Below are positions 24,807 to 32,756 of a stretch of 64,000 nt of DNA, in pieces. This stretch comes from Streptomyces sp. NK15101 (lineage in GTDB: Bacteria; Actinomycetota; Actinomycetes; Streptomycetales; Streptomycetaceae), in contig NZ_JAINVG010000019.1 of assembly GCF_020400725.1 (NCBI RefSeq), positions 37,573 through 101,572 on the forward strand. Reading direction: 5' to 3'. A program made the translations under genes and the position numbers. How positions within the stretch are numbered: position 1 is the stretch's first letter; every line of letters starts with the position of its first letter. The notes under the pieces were generated by a model that worked only from the letters and a program-made list of their open reading frames with translations, searched no databases and was not told the DNA's origin.

Positions 24807-27226
24807 TACGCCGGGAACCTCCGGTCCACCCACCGCCACGCGAACTCCAGCAGCGCCGCGCCCGCCGCCGCGACGGCCACCGCCGTCCACGGCATCGTCA
24901 CGCCCACCAGTCTCAGGGCGAAGAAGTCCTGGAGCCAGGGGACGGCGAGGACCAGGAGGAAGGCGCCTCCCATGGCGGCGACCAGGGCGAGGCGCCACCA
25001 GGTGTAGGGGCGGGCGATGATCGCGAGGACCCACATGGAGACCAGGAAGAGCGTGAGGGTGGCCGCGCTGGTCTCGGCGCCCAGGGCGTCCGTGCCCGTG
25101 TAGTGGTGGCGGGCCAGGAGGTACGTCGTGAAGGTGGCCGCCGCCGCGATGACGCCGCCGGGGACCGCGTACCGCATGACCCGGCGTACGAAGTTCGGCC
25201 TGGCGCGTTCCTTGTTGGGGGCCAGCGCGAGGAAGAAGGCCGGCACGCCGATCGTGAGGGTGGAGAGCAGGGTCAGGTGCCGGGGGAGGAACGGGTACTC
25301 CACCTGGGAGCAGACCACCAGGATCGCCAGGAGGACCGAGTAGACCGTCTTCGTGAGGAAGAGGGTCGCCACGCGCGTGATGTTGCCGATGACCCGGCGG
25401 CCCTCCGCCACCACCGACGGGAGCGTCGCGAAGCTGTTGTTCAGCAGGACGATCTGGGCCACCGCCCTCGTCGCCTCCGAGCCCGAGCCCATCGAGACGC
25501 CGATGTCCGCGTCCTTCAGCGCGAGGACGTCGTTGACGCCGTCCCCCGTCATGGCGACGGTGTGGCCGTGGGACTGCAGCGCCGCCACCATGTCCCGTTT
25601 CTGCTGCGGCGAGACCCGGCCGAAGACCGCGTTCTCGTCCAGGACCTTCGCCATGTCCTCCCGGTCGGCGGGGAGCTTCCGGGCGTCCACGGTGTGCTCC
25701 GCGCCCGGCATGTCGAGCTTCGCGGCCACCGCGCCCACGGAGACCGCGTTGTCGCCGGAGACGACCTTGGTGGCGACCTGCTGGTCGGCGAAGTAGGCGA
25801 GGGTGTCGGCGGCGTCGGGGCGCAGCCGCTGTTCCAGGACGACGAGGGCGGTGGGGCGGGCGTCGGCGGTGACCTCGGGGGAGTCGAGCTCGTGGACCGT
25901 GCGGACGAGGAGGAGGACCCGCAGGCCCTGTTCGTTGAGGCGGTCGATCTCGGTGAGGGCCGGATCGTCCGGGCGCAGGAGGACGTCGGGGGCGCCCAGG
26001 AGCCAGGTCGAGTCCTCGCCGTCGCCCTCGCTGAACGACGCGCCGCTGTACTTGCGGGCCGAGGAGAACGGCAGGCTCTCCGTGCAGCGCCATTCGACGG
26101 TGTCCGGGTAGGCGTCCTTGATGGCCTGGAGGGAGGCGTTCGGGCGCGGGTCGGACTCGCCGAGGGCGCCGAGCACCTTCCGTACGTATCCCTCGTCGCT
26201 GCCGTCGAGGGGGCGCAGTTCCGTGACGTCCATGCCGCCTTCGGTGAGCGTGCCCGTCTTGTCGAGGCAGACGACGTCGACCCGGGCCAGGCCCTCGATC
26301 GCGGGCAGCTCCTGGACGAGGCACTGTCTGCGGCCGAGCCGGATCACCCCGACCGCGAAGGCGACGGAGGTGAGGAGGACGAGACCCTCGGGGATCATCG
26401 GGACGATGCCGCCGACCGTGCGGGCGACCGCCTGCTTGAAGGCGTCGTCCTTGACGACGAGCTGGCTGATGACGAGCCCGATCGCGGTCGGGACCATCAT
26501 CCACGTCACGTACTTGAGGATCGTGGAGATGCCCGTGCGCAGCTCCGAGTGGACCAGGGTGAAGCGGGACGCCTCCTCGGCGAGCTGGGCGGCGTACGCC
26601 TCGCGGCCGACCTTGGTGGCGGTGAAGGCGCCGCCGCCGGCGACCACGAACGAGCCGGACATCATCGGGTCGCCGGGTCTCTTCACCACCGGGTCGGCCT
26701 CGCCCGTGAGCAGCGACTCGTCGATCTCCAGGCTGTCGGCCTCGGCCACCTCGCCGTCGACGACGACCTTGTCGCCCGGTCCGAGCTCGATGAGGTCGCC
26801 CAGGACGATCTCGGAGGTGGAGAGCTCGGCGGTCACGCCGTCGCGCCGGACGGTGGGTTTCGCCTCGCCGATGACGGCGAGCCCGTCGAGGGTCTTCTTG
26901 GCGCGGAGCTCCTGGATGATGCCGATGCCGGTGTTGGCGACGATCACGAAGCCGAAGAGGCTGTCCTGGATCGGCGCGACGATCAGCATGATCACCCACA
27001 GCACGCCGATGATCGCGTTGAAGCGGGTGAAGACGTTCGCGCGGACGATGTCGGTGGCCGAGCGGGAGCTGCGCAGGGGGACGTCGTTGACCTCCCCGCG
27101 CGCGACGCGCTCGGCGACCTCGGCGGAGGTGAGTCCGGCGACGCGGTGCACGACGGGCGGCTCCGCCGGCGTGGTCCCGGCGCCGGCCCGGCCGCCGTCC
27201 GTGTCGATCTTCGCCCGCTGAGTCAT
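24806..27226 (-). CDS. P-type cation-transporting ATPase (CtpE-like)
   Basis: An 806-aa membrane ATPase. The phosphorylation motif VVCLDKTGTLTEGG is near residue 315. The membrane motif IVPMIPEGLVLLTS sits just before it, and the hinge MTGDGVNDVLALKDADIG near 580. The actuator motif reads LLTGEADPVV, TGEA in place of the usual TGES. About ten membrane helices are visible. The nearest family I recall is mycobacterial CtpE, implicated in calcium transport. The ion cannot be proved from sequence. A DUF2530 gene lies downstream of its divergent start. The ATG at 27226 is clear. Confidence 0.9.
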   Translation of the reverse strand: MTQRAKIDTDGGRAGAGTTPAEPPVVHRVAGLTSAEVAERVARGEVNDVPLRSSRSATDIVRANVFTRFNAIIGVLWVIMLIVAPIQDSLFGFVIVANTGIGIIQELRAKKTLDGLAVIGEAKPTVRRDGVTAELSTSEIVLGDLIELGPGDKVVVDGEVAEADSLEIDESLLTGEADPVVKRPGDPMMSGSFVVAGGGAFTATKVGREAYAAQLAEEASRFTLVHSELRTGISTILKYVTWMMVPTAIGLVISQLVVKDDAFKQAVARTVGGIVPMIPEGLVLLTSVAFAVGVIRLGRRQCLVQELPAIEGLARVDVVCLDKTGTLTEGGMDVTELRPLDGSDEGYVRKVLGALGESDPRPNASLQAIKDAYPDTVEWRCTESLPFSSARKYSGASFSEGDGEDSTWLLGAPDVLLRPDDPALTEIDRLNEQGLRVLLLVRTVHELDSPEVTADARPTALVVLEQRLRPDAADTLAYFADQQVATKVVSGDNAVSVGAVAAKLDMPGAEHTVDARKLPADREDMAKVLDENAVFGRVSPQQKRDMVAALQSHGHTVAMTGDGVNDVLALKDADIGVSMGSGSEATRAVAQIVLLNNSFATLPSVVAEGRRVIGNITRVATLFLTKTVYSVLLAILVVCSQVEYPFLPRHLTLLSTLTIGVPAFFLALAPNKERARPNFVRRVMRYAVPGGVIAAAATFTTYLLARHHYTGTDALGAETSAATLTLFLVSMWVLAIIARPYTWWRLALVAAMGGAFLLVLAVPWLQDFFALRLVGVTMPWTAVAVAAAGAALLEFAWRWVDRRFPA

Positions 27227-27267
27227 GTTTTCGACGGTACGACCGGATCCGGCCGTTCACCTGCCGA

Positions 27268-27322
27268 GCGGGGCGAACCGGAGTCAGGCGCCGGTGCGGG
27301 GCGAACCGGAGTCAGGCGCCGG
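27268..27322. repeat. Perfect 27-bp direct repeat overlapping a gene end
   Basis: The 27-mer at 27268-27294 (containing GGCGAACCGGAGTCAGGCGC) is repeated exactly at 27296-27322. The second copy contains the stop codon and last codons of the DUF2530 gene. The first copy thus duplicates that gene's 3' end, a recent tandem duplication with a 28-bp period. Confidence 0.85.
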
Positions 27323-27596
27323 GGTGGGCCTCCGGGGATTCCGCCGCCCGGGCCGCCGCGTGCCGCTTGATCGCCGCGTCCCGCTTCCGTACGTACCAGA
27401 TGCCGATCAGGCCGAGGCCCGCTCCGGCCAGGCAGGTCCACACCCAGGAGGTGAGGCCCCGGTCGTCGAACCAGCCGTAGAAGGGGACCTGGACGACGAA
27501 GAGGACGAACCAGAGGATCGTTCCGCCGGTGATGGTGGCGACGACGGGCCCTTCGAGGGGCTCGGGTGCCTCGTGCTTCGGTGTCCACTTCGCCAT
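27312..27596 (-). CDS. DUF2530 domain-containing membrane protein
   Basis: A 94-aa protein with two membrane helices: GTILWFVLFVVQVPFYGWF near residues 25-43 and WVWTCLAGAGLGLIGIWYV near 51-69. They are followed by a basic cytoplasmic tail KRDAAIKRHAAARAAE. The N-terminus (KWTPKHEAPEPLEGPVVATITGG) is typical of DUF2530, a family of unknown function widespread in actinobacteria. It lies between the P-type ATPase start and the divergent purine permease. Confidence 0.88.
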   Translation of the reverse strand: MAKWTPKHEAPEPLEGPVVATITGGTILWFVLFVVQVPFYGWFDDRGLTSWVWTCLAGAGLGLIGIWYVRKRDAAIKRHAAARAAESPEAHPGA

Positions 27597-27662
27597 GGGC
27601 CTCAGTCTAGGCCGCCCGTTTTCTCATCTACGCGCGGAGATAGACGCCCGCTCGTTCATGTG

Positions 27663-27709
27663 TTCATACTGAAACGGTTTGCCTCTGGCGGGTTCCATTC
27701 GTATGAACC
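27663..27709. promoter_or_regulatory. Inverted repeat GTTCATAC...GTATGAAC upstream of purine permease
   Basis: GTTCATAC at 27663-27670 is the exact reverse complement of GTATGAAC at 27702-27709, and another GTTCAT lies at 27655-27660. The region is AT-rich for this genome and sits 39 bp upstream of the permease start. It could be a regulator site or an RNA stem in the leader. I do not recognise a known purine riboswitch. Confidence 0.4.
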
Positions 27710-27747
27710 GCCAAAAAAGGACTTTCTGCACTCCGAAGAGGAACCCC

Positions 27748-29193
27748 ATGAGCTCCACGGCCACCGCCACGGCCACGCCCCCGGAGACCCCCGAGAAGCC
27801 CGTCTCCGGCCTCGACCGCTACTTCCGGATCTCCGAGCGAGGCTCCACCGTCGCCCGCGAGGTCCGCGGCGGCTTCGCCACCTTCTTCGCGATGGCCTAC
27901 ATCATCGTGCTGAACCCGATCATCCTCGGCAGCGCCAAGGACATGTACGGGCACCAGCTCGACAGCGGCCAGCTCGTCACCGCCACCGTCCTCACGGCGG
28001 CGTTCACGACCCTCCTCATGGGCGTCATCGGCAACGTCCCGATCGCCCTCGCCGCCGGCCTCGGCGTCAACACGGTCGTCGCGCTCCAGCTCGCGCCCAA
28101 GATGTCCTGGCCGGACGCCATGGGCATGGTCGTCCTCGCCGGCATCGTCGTGATGCTGCTCGTCGCGACCGGCCTGCGCGAGCGCGTCATGAACGCCGTC
28201 CCGGTCGGCCTGCGCAAGGGCATCGCGATCGGCATCGGCCTCTTCATCATGCTGATCGGCCTCGTCGACTCGGGCTTCGTCTCCCGCATCCCCGACGTCG
28301 CGCACACCACCGTCCCGCTCCAGCTCGGCGGCGACGGTCACCTCACCGGCTGGCCGGTCCTCGTCTTCATCCTGGGCACGCTCCTCACCCTCGCCCTGAT
28401 CATCCGCAAGGTGCCGGGCGCGATCCTGATCTCGATCGTCGTCATGACGATCGTGGCCATGGTGATCAACGCGGTCGCGAAGGTCCCCTCCTGGGGCCTC
28501 ACCACCCCGGAGTGGCCGGGCAACCCGGTCGCCTCGCCCGACTTCGGCCTGGTCGGCAAGGTCAGCCTCTTCGGCGGCTTCGACAAGGTCGGCCTCCTGA
28601 CCGGCGTCCTCTTCGTCTTCACCGTCCTGCTGTCCTGCTTCTTCGACGCGATGGGCACGATCCTCGGCGTCGGCGACGAGGCCAAGCTGATCGACAAGGA
28701 CGGCAACTTCCCCGGCATCAACAAGGTCCTCCTCGTCGACGGCCTGGCCGTCGCCTCCGGCGGTGCGACCTCCTCCTCGGCCACCACCTGCTTCGTGGAG
28801 TCCACGGCGGGCGTCGGCGAGGGCGCCCGTACGGGCCTCGCCTCGGTCGTGACCGGCGGTCTGTTCTCGGTGGCGCTGTTCCTCACGCCGCTCGCCACGA
28901 TGGTCCCGTCGCAGGCGGCCACGCCCGCGCTGCTCGCGGTCGGCTTCCTGATCCTGGCCGGTTCGATCAAGGACATCGACTGGAGCGACTTCACCATCGC
29001 GGTGCCGGCGTTCCTGGCCATGCTGATGATGCCGTTCACGTACTCGATCACGAACGGCATCGGCATCGGCTTCATCGCGTTCAGCGTGCTGCGGCTCGCG
29101 GCCGGCCGGGGCCGTGAGGTCCCGGTGGCCATGTACGTCGTGTCGGCGGTCTTCGTCTTCTACTACGCGATGCCGGCGCTCGGCCTCACGTGA
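27748..29193 (+). CDS. NCS2-family purine permease (AzgA type)
   Basis: A 481-aa transporter with about 12-14 membrane segments. AzgA-type signatures are present: TVAREVRGGFATFFAMAYIIVLNPIIL near residues 33-60, GLGVNTVVALQL near 110, and GVGDEAKLIDKDGNFPGINKVLLVDG near 305-335. The segment ATSSSATTCFVESTAGVGEGARTGLASV follows. Homologues import hypoxanthine, guanine or adenine by proton symport. The ATG at 27748 follows GAAGAGGA. Its 3' end overlaps the opposite-strand RHH gene by 31 bp. Confidence 0.93.
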   Translation: MSSTATATATPPETPEKPVSGLDRYFRISERGSTVAREVRGGFATFFAMAYIIVLNPIILGSAKDMYGHQLDSGQLVTATVLTAAFTTLLMGVIGNVPIALAAGLGVNTVVALQLAPKMSWPDAMGMVVLAGIVVMLLVATGLRERVMNAVPVGLRKGIAIGIGLFIMLIGLVDSGFVSRIPDVAHTTVPLQLGGDGHLTGWPVLVFILGTLLTLALIIRKVPGAILISIVVMTIVAMVINAVAKVPSWGLTTPEWPGNPVASPDFGLVGKVSLFGGFDKVGLLTGVLFVFTVLLSCFFDAMGTILGVGDEAKLIDKDGNFPGINKVLLVDGLAVASGGATSSSATTCFVESTAGVGEGARTGLASVVTGGLFSVALFLTPLATMVPSQAATPALLAVGFLILAGSIKDIDWSDFTIAVPAFLAMLMMPFTYSITNGIGIGFIAFSVLRLAAGRGREVPVAMYVVSAVFVFYYAMPALGLT

Positions 29194-29390
29194 TCACCGG
29201 TTCCGGCTCCGGGTGAGCCGTAGAACTTCTCCGTCTCGTCGACCGCGGTCTTGAACCGCTCGTCGAAATCCTCGCGAATGAGCGTCCGGGCCACATAGTC
29301 CTGGACGCTCATTCCTCTTTTCGCGGCGTGGCTCCTGAGCCGGTCGAGCAGCTCACCGTCGATGCGCAGGCTGAGCACTGTCGATCCCAT
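29163..29390 (-). CDS. Ribbon-helix-helix (CopG/Arc-like) small DNA-binding protein
   Basis: A 75-aa protein. Residues 4-45 give the RHH pattern: a beta strand VLSLRIDGEL, helix LLDRLRSHAAKRG, then MSVQDYVARTLIRED. Such proteins act as small repressors or antitoxins. No toxin-like gene is adjacent, so it is an orphan. Its 3' end runs antisense into the last 31 bp of the purine permease gene. The ATG at 29390 is the longest start, and a GTG four codons in is possible. Confidence 0.75.
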   Translation of the reverse strand: MGSTVLSLRIDGELLDRLRSHAAKRGMSVQDYVARTLIREDFDERFKTAVDETEKFYGSPGAGTGDHVRPSAGIA

Positions 29391-29586
29391 GCCGTTCAGG
29401 GTCGGGGCAGCCGGGGCTTCTTTGCGTCACTTTCTGGATCCGACTCACTCATTTGGGTGATACATGGATGCCGAAGCGTGATCTGGCGTGCGCCGTGCTG
29501 CCGCGCTCAGGGGTCCCACGGGCCTCAGGAGCGTCACGGAGTCCGCGGGTGTGATCCGTGCGACGTTCGCGCGTTTCCGTTGGTAC

Positions 29587-29612
29587 TTAGACAGAGTAAT
29601 GAGTTAGTCTAA
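29587..29612. promoter_or_regulatory. MarR-type operator TTAGAC-N14-GTCTAA at start of marR
   Basis: A perfect 6-bp inverted repeat in a very AT-rich 26-bp block. It sits exactly at the start of the MarR gene, with TTGGTA (29581 region) and GTTAGT available as -35/-10 elements. The position predicts autorepression. It also implies that the transcript starts very close to the start codon. Confidence 0.6.
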
Positions 29613-30061
29613 TGAACATGCCTGACCTGTCCCACGGCACCGCCGACGACGCCGCGGCCGTGAACGCGCTCCGCTCCTCCGTCATGCGACTGGGCCGACG
29701 CCTCAAGCACCAGCGCGTCGACGAGTCGCTGAGCCCCACCGAGATGTCGGTGCTCGGCACCCTGTCGCTCTGCGGCTCCGCCACTCCCGGTGAGCTGGCC
29801 CGCAAGGAGCACGTCCAGCCGCCGTCGATGACCCGCATCGTCGCGCTGCTCGAAGCCAAGGGACTGGTCCGGCTCGAGCCGCACCCCGACGACCGCCGGC
29901 AGAAGGTGGTCAGCCAGACCGAGCGGGCCGAAGCCATGCTCGAGGAGTCCCGCCGCAAGCGGAACGCCTGGCTGGCCTCCCTCGCCGAGGGTCTGGACGA
30001 GGACGAGTGGGCCAAGCTGCGCGCGGCCGCCCCGGTCCTGGAGAAGCTCGCCCACCTGTAA
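29612..30061 (+). CDS. MarR family transcriptional regulator
   Basis: A 149-aa winged-helix regulator. The DNA-binding region covers residues 48-95: LSPTEMSVLGTLSLCGSATPGELARKEHVQPPSMTRIVALLEAKGLVRLEPHPDDRRQKVV, with the wing PDDRRQK. The flanking helices form the dimer interface. There are two possible ATG starts (29612 and 29618) and no ribosome-binding site, so the mRNA may be leaderless. The MFS gene begins 26 bp downstream, which suggests control of an efflux pump by a small-molecule-responsive repressor. Confidence 0.92.
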   Translation: MNMPDLSHGTADDAAAVNALRSSVMRLGRRLKHQRVDESLSPTEMSVLGTLSLCGSATPGELARKEHVQPPSMTRIVALLEAKGLVRLEPHPDDRRQKVVSQTERAEAMLEESRRKRNAWLASLAEGLDEDEWAKLRAAAPVLEKLAHL

Positions 30062-30087
30062 CCGAGGCGCCAAGGAGGCGACGCACT

Positions 30088-31434
30088 TTGAGCACGGGAC
30101 CCGGAGCAGACTCCGCACCCGTCCATAAACCCACCCCCGACACCCGTGGGCGGGGAGGAACCTTCTCCTCGCTCAGGATCCGGAACTACCGGCTGTTCTT
30201 CGCCGGAGCCATCGTCTCCAACACCGGCACGTGGATGGCCCGGATCACCCAGGACTGGCTGGTCCTGAGCCTCACCGGCTCGGCCGCCGCCGTCGGCATC
30301 ACGACGGCCCTCCAGTTCCTGCCGATGCTGCTCTTCGGGCTGTACGGCGGCGTCATCGCCGACCGCTACCCCAAGCGGCGCCTGCTCCTCGTCAGCCAGG
30401 CCGCCCTCGGGCTGTGCGGGCTCGCGCTCGCCGTCCTCACCCTTTCCGGCTCCGTCCAGGTCTGGCACGTCTACCTGATCGCCTTCCTGCTGGGCATGGT
30501 CACGGTCGTCGACAACCCCGCCCGGCAGACCTTCGTCTCCGAGATGGTCGGCCCCCGGCAGCTGCGCAACGCCGTCTCCCTGAACTCGGCGAACTTCCAG
30601 TCCGCCCGGCTCATCGGCCCCGCCGTCGCCGGCGTCCTCATCGCCGGGGTCGGCAGCGGTTGGGCCTTCCTCCTCAACGGCCTCTCCTTCCTCGCCCCGC
30701 TCGCGAGCCTCCTGCTCATGCGGACGAGCGAGCTCCACAAGGTGGAGCGCGCCCCGCGCGGCAAGGGGCAGCTGCGCGAGGGGCTGCGGTACGTGGCCGG
30801 GCGGCCCGATCTGATCTGGCCGATCGTGCTCGTCGGCTTCATCGGGACCTTCGGGTTCAACTTCCCGATCTGGCTCACCGCCTTCTCCGGCGACGTCTTC
30901 CATGTCGGCGCCGGTTCGTACGGCTTCCTCAACACCCTGATGGCGGCCGGCTCCCTCGTCGGAGCCCTCGCCGCGGCCCGCCGCGGTTCGACCCGGCTGC
31001 GGATGCTGGTCGTCGCCGCGGGCGTCTTCGGCGTCCTGGAGATCGCGGCCGCGCTGTCGCCGGCGTTCTGGCTGTTCGCGCTGCTGCTCGTGCCGATCGG
31101 CCTGCTCGGCCTCACGGTGAACATCACCGCGAACTCGGCCGTCCAGATGGCCACCGACCCCGCCATGCGCGGGCGGGTCATGAGCCTGTACATGATGGTC
31201 TTCGCCGGCGGCACGCCGATCGGAGCCCCGCTGCTCGGCTGGGTCACCGACACGTACGGCGCCCGCACCGGCTTCGCCGCGGGCGGAGCGATCTCGCTCG
31301 CCGCGGCGGTCCTCGTGGGGCTGGTCCTGGCCCGGGTCGGCGGCCTCAAGGTCGCGATGGGCTGGCGCCGGGGGCACCCGACCCTCCGCTTCGTCCCGAA
31401 CGAGCGTCGCGGAGCCCTGGCGACGGCGGCCTGA
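30088..31434 (+). CDS. MFS transporter (drug efflux-like) in marR operon
   Basis: A 448-aa transporter with about 11-12 membrane helices. Motif A-like sequence LYGGVIADRYPKRRLLLVSQ is near residue 85. The opening (TFSSLRIRNYRLFFAGAIVSNTGTWM) is typical of the enterobactin-exporter-like MFS subgroup (DHA3). The start is TTG at 30088, supported by AAGGAGG at 30073-30079 with 8-nt spacing. It is co-transcribed with marR. The substrate is unknown. Confidence 0.92.
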   Translation: MSTGPGADSAPVHKPTPDTRGRGGTFSSLRIRNYRLFFAGAIVSNTGTWMARITQDWLVLSLTGSAAAVGITTALQFLPMLLFGLYGGVIADRYPKRRLLLVSQAALGLCGLALAVLTLSGSVQVWHVYLIAFLLGMVTVVDNPARQTFVSEMVGPRQLRNAVSLNSANFQSARLIGPAVAGVLIAGVGSGWAFLLNGLSFLAPLASLLLMRTSELHKVERAPRGKGQLREGLRYVAGRPDLIWPIVLVGFIGTFGFNFPIWLTAFSGDVFHVGAGSYGFLNTLMAAGSLVGALAAARRGSTRLRMLVVAAGVFGVLEIAAALSPAFWLFALLLVPIGLLGLTVNITANSAVQMATDPAMRGRVMSLYMMVFAGGTPIGAPLLGWVTDTYGARTGFAAGGAISLAAAVLVGLVLARVGGLKVAMGWRRGHPTLRFVPNERRGALATAA

Positions 31435-31558
31435 CCCCGCTTCCCGCACGCGACGGCGCTCACGAGCGCGGCGCCGTCGCGCGGGATCCGGATCGCACGC
31501 ATGTGCGGCACCGCCGATCCGGCCGTTCGCCTGACCGGCGGTGAAGATCCTGTGTATG

Positions 31559-31573
31559 TTGAGCGCCGCTCAA
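31559..31573. promoter_or_regulatory. Small inverted repeat TTGAGC-GCC-GCTCAA
   Basis: A perfect 6-bp dyad with a 3-bp centre lies 28 bp before the lamin-tail gene start, just after TGTATGTT (a possible -10). It may be an operator or a 5' hairpin in the leader. Confidence 0.35.
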
Positions 31574-31600
31574 GCGTTCGACAGCCACAGGAGGCTCCAC

Positions 31601-32098
31601 TTGCGCAAGCGCTCCGCCATAGCCGCGGCCCTCGCCGCCGGCACCCTGGCCGCCCTCGTCACCGCCGCTCCGGCCCAGGCCACCGAATACTCCTCGGCGC
31701 TGAAGATCAAGGCGGTCCAGTACGACGCCCCCGGCCCGGACTCCAACCGCTGCTCCGGTGGCAACACCGCGGCCGAGTACGTCACCATCAAGAACTACTC
31801 CTCGACGGCCACGGTGAACCTCAAGGGCTACACCGTGAGGGACGCCGTCGGGAACTCGTACACGTTCCGGATCAACCACTACCTCCAGCCGGGCGATTAC
31901 GTCCGGCTGCGCGGCAACTACGGCACCGAGTCGGACGCCAACAACGTCGCCTACCGCAACAACTGCAACTTCATCTGGAACAACGACCGCGACACCATCA
32001 AGCTGATCAAGCCGGGCGGCGCCTACGCCGACGTGCACTCGTACACCAAGAGCGGCAACGACGCCGACGGCAACGGCTACATCAGCTTCCACAGCTGA
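31601..32098 (+). CDS. Secreted lamin-tail-domain protein
   Basis: A 165-aa exported protein. The signal peptide RKRSAIAAALAAGTLAALVTAAPAQA ends at about residue 27 (AQA-TE). The mature part is a single LTD/Ig-like fold: LKIKAVQYDAPGPDS, EYVTIKNYSSTATVNLKGYTV, SYTFRINHYLQPGDYVRLR, DTIKLIKPGG. Two cysteines (NRCSGG and NNCNFIW) could form a disulfide. The TTG start is set by AGGAGG at 31589-31594. It is a monocistronic gene. The role is unknown; surface or extracellular adhesion is a guess. Confidence 0.88.
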   Translation: MRKRSAIAAALAAGTLAALVTAAPAQATEYSSALKIKAVQYDAPGPDSNRCSGGNTAAEYVTIKNYSSTATVNLKGYTVRDAVGNSYTFRINHYLQPGDYVRLRGNYGTESDANNVAYRNNCNFIWNNDRDTIKLIKPGGAYADVHSYTKSGNDADGNGYISFHS

Positions 32099-32172
32099 TC
32101 CGCCGGGCGCGGGGCCCGTCCGCGGCGACCGGACCTCGCGCCACCGGCCGCGGCCGGTGGCGGTGCCGGGCC

Positions 32173-32673
32173 TCAGAAGCGGCGTTCCAACACCTGCCCC
32201 GGCCAGTCGCCGACCGCGAACGCCGTGGTGCGGGTGAAGCCCTGCTTCTCGTAGTACTCGATCAGGCGGCCCTCGCTGCCCGCGAAGCAGTCCACCCTGA
32301 GGAGGGAGACCCTCCGGCGCCGGGTCTCCTCCGCCGCGTGGGCCAGGAGCGCCGCCCCCACCCCGTGGCCGTGGAAGTCCGCGTCCGTGGCCAGGAGGCG
32401 TACGTACACCTCCGGCTCGCCGGCGGGTTCGACGTACTGGCCGGGGTGCGGCGTCAGCGTCATCGTGCCCGCCGGAACGCCGTCGATCTCCGCGATCCAC
32501 GGGTCGCCCTCGGACATCGTCCGCGCGACCTGCTCGACCGCCCTGGGGCGGGTGGAGAACGGCTCCGTGCCCCACTGGGCCGTGATGCCCCTGCCGTTCA
32601 GCCAGACGACCGCGCTGTCGAGTATCGCGAGCATCGCGGGGAGGTCCTCCGCCCCGCCCTTCCGGATCTTCAT
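32173..32673 (-). CDS. GNAT family N-acetyltransferase
   Basis: A 166-aa acetyltransferase. The acetyl-CoA binding motif A is VRLLATDADFHGHGVGAALLAHAAEE near residues 90-115, with the variant Q/RxxGxG/A as HGHGVG. Motif B is LLRVDCFAGSEGRLIEYYEKQGFTRT near 125-150. The substrate cannot be read. The ATG at 32673 begins MKIRKGGAEDLPAMLAIL. It is divergent from the FG-GAP protein gene, with 83 bp between starts. Confidence 0.9.
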   Translation of the reverse strand: MKIRKGGAEDLPAMLAILDSAVVWLNGRGITAQWGTEPFSTRPRAVEQVARTMSEGDPWIAEIDGVPAGTMTLTPHPGQYVEPAGEPEVYVRLLATDADFHGHGVGAALLAHAAEETRRRRVSLLRVDCFAGSEGRLIEYYEKQGFTRTTAFAVGDWPGQVLERRF

Positions 32674-32756
32674 GCCGGAGAGGTTAGCCGTACAACCTTT
32701 CGACGGGGTGGGGAGTCGTAAAGGGCGTATCCATGGGGTTAGGGGAGGAACACACC

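Noticed and set aside
27597..27747. Purine riboswitch upstream of the NCS2 permease
   Set aside because: I cannot recognise the conserved three-way-junction elements. Only short repeats are visible.
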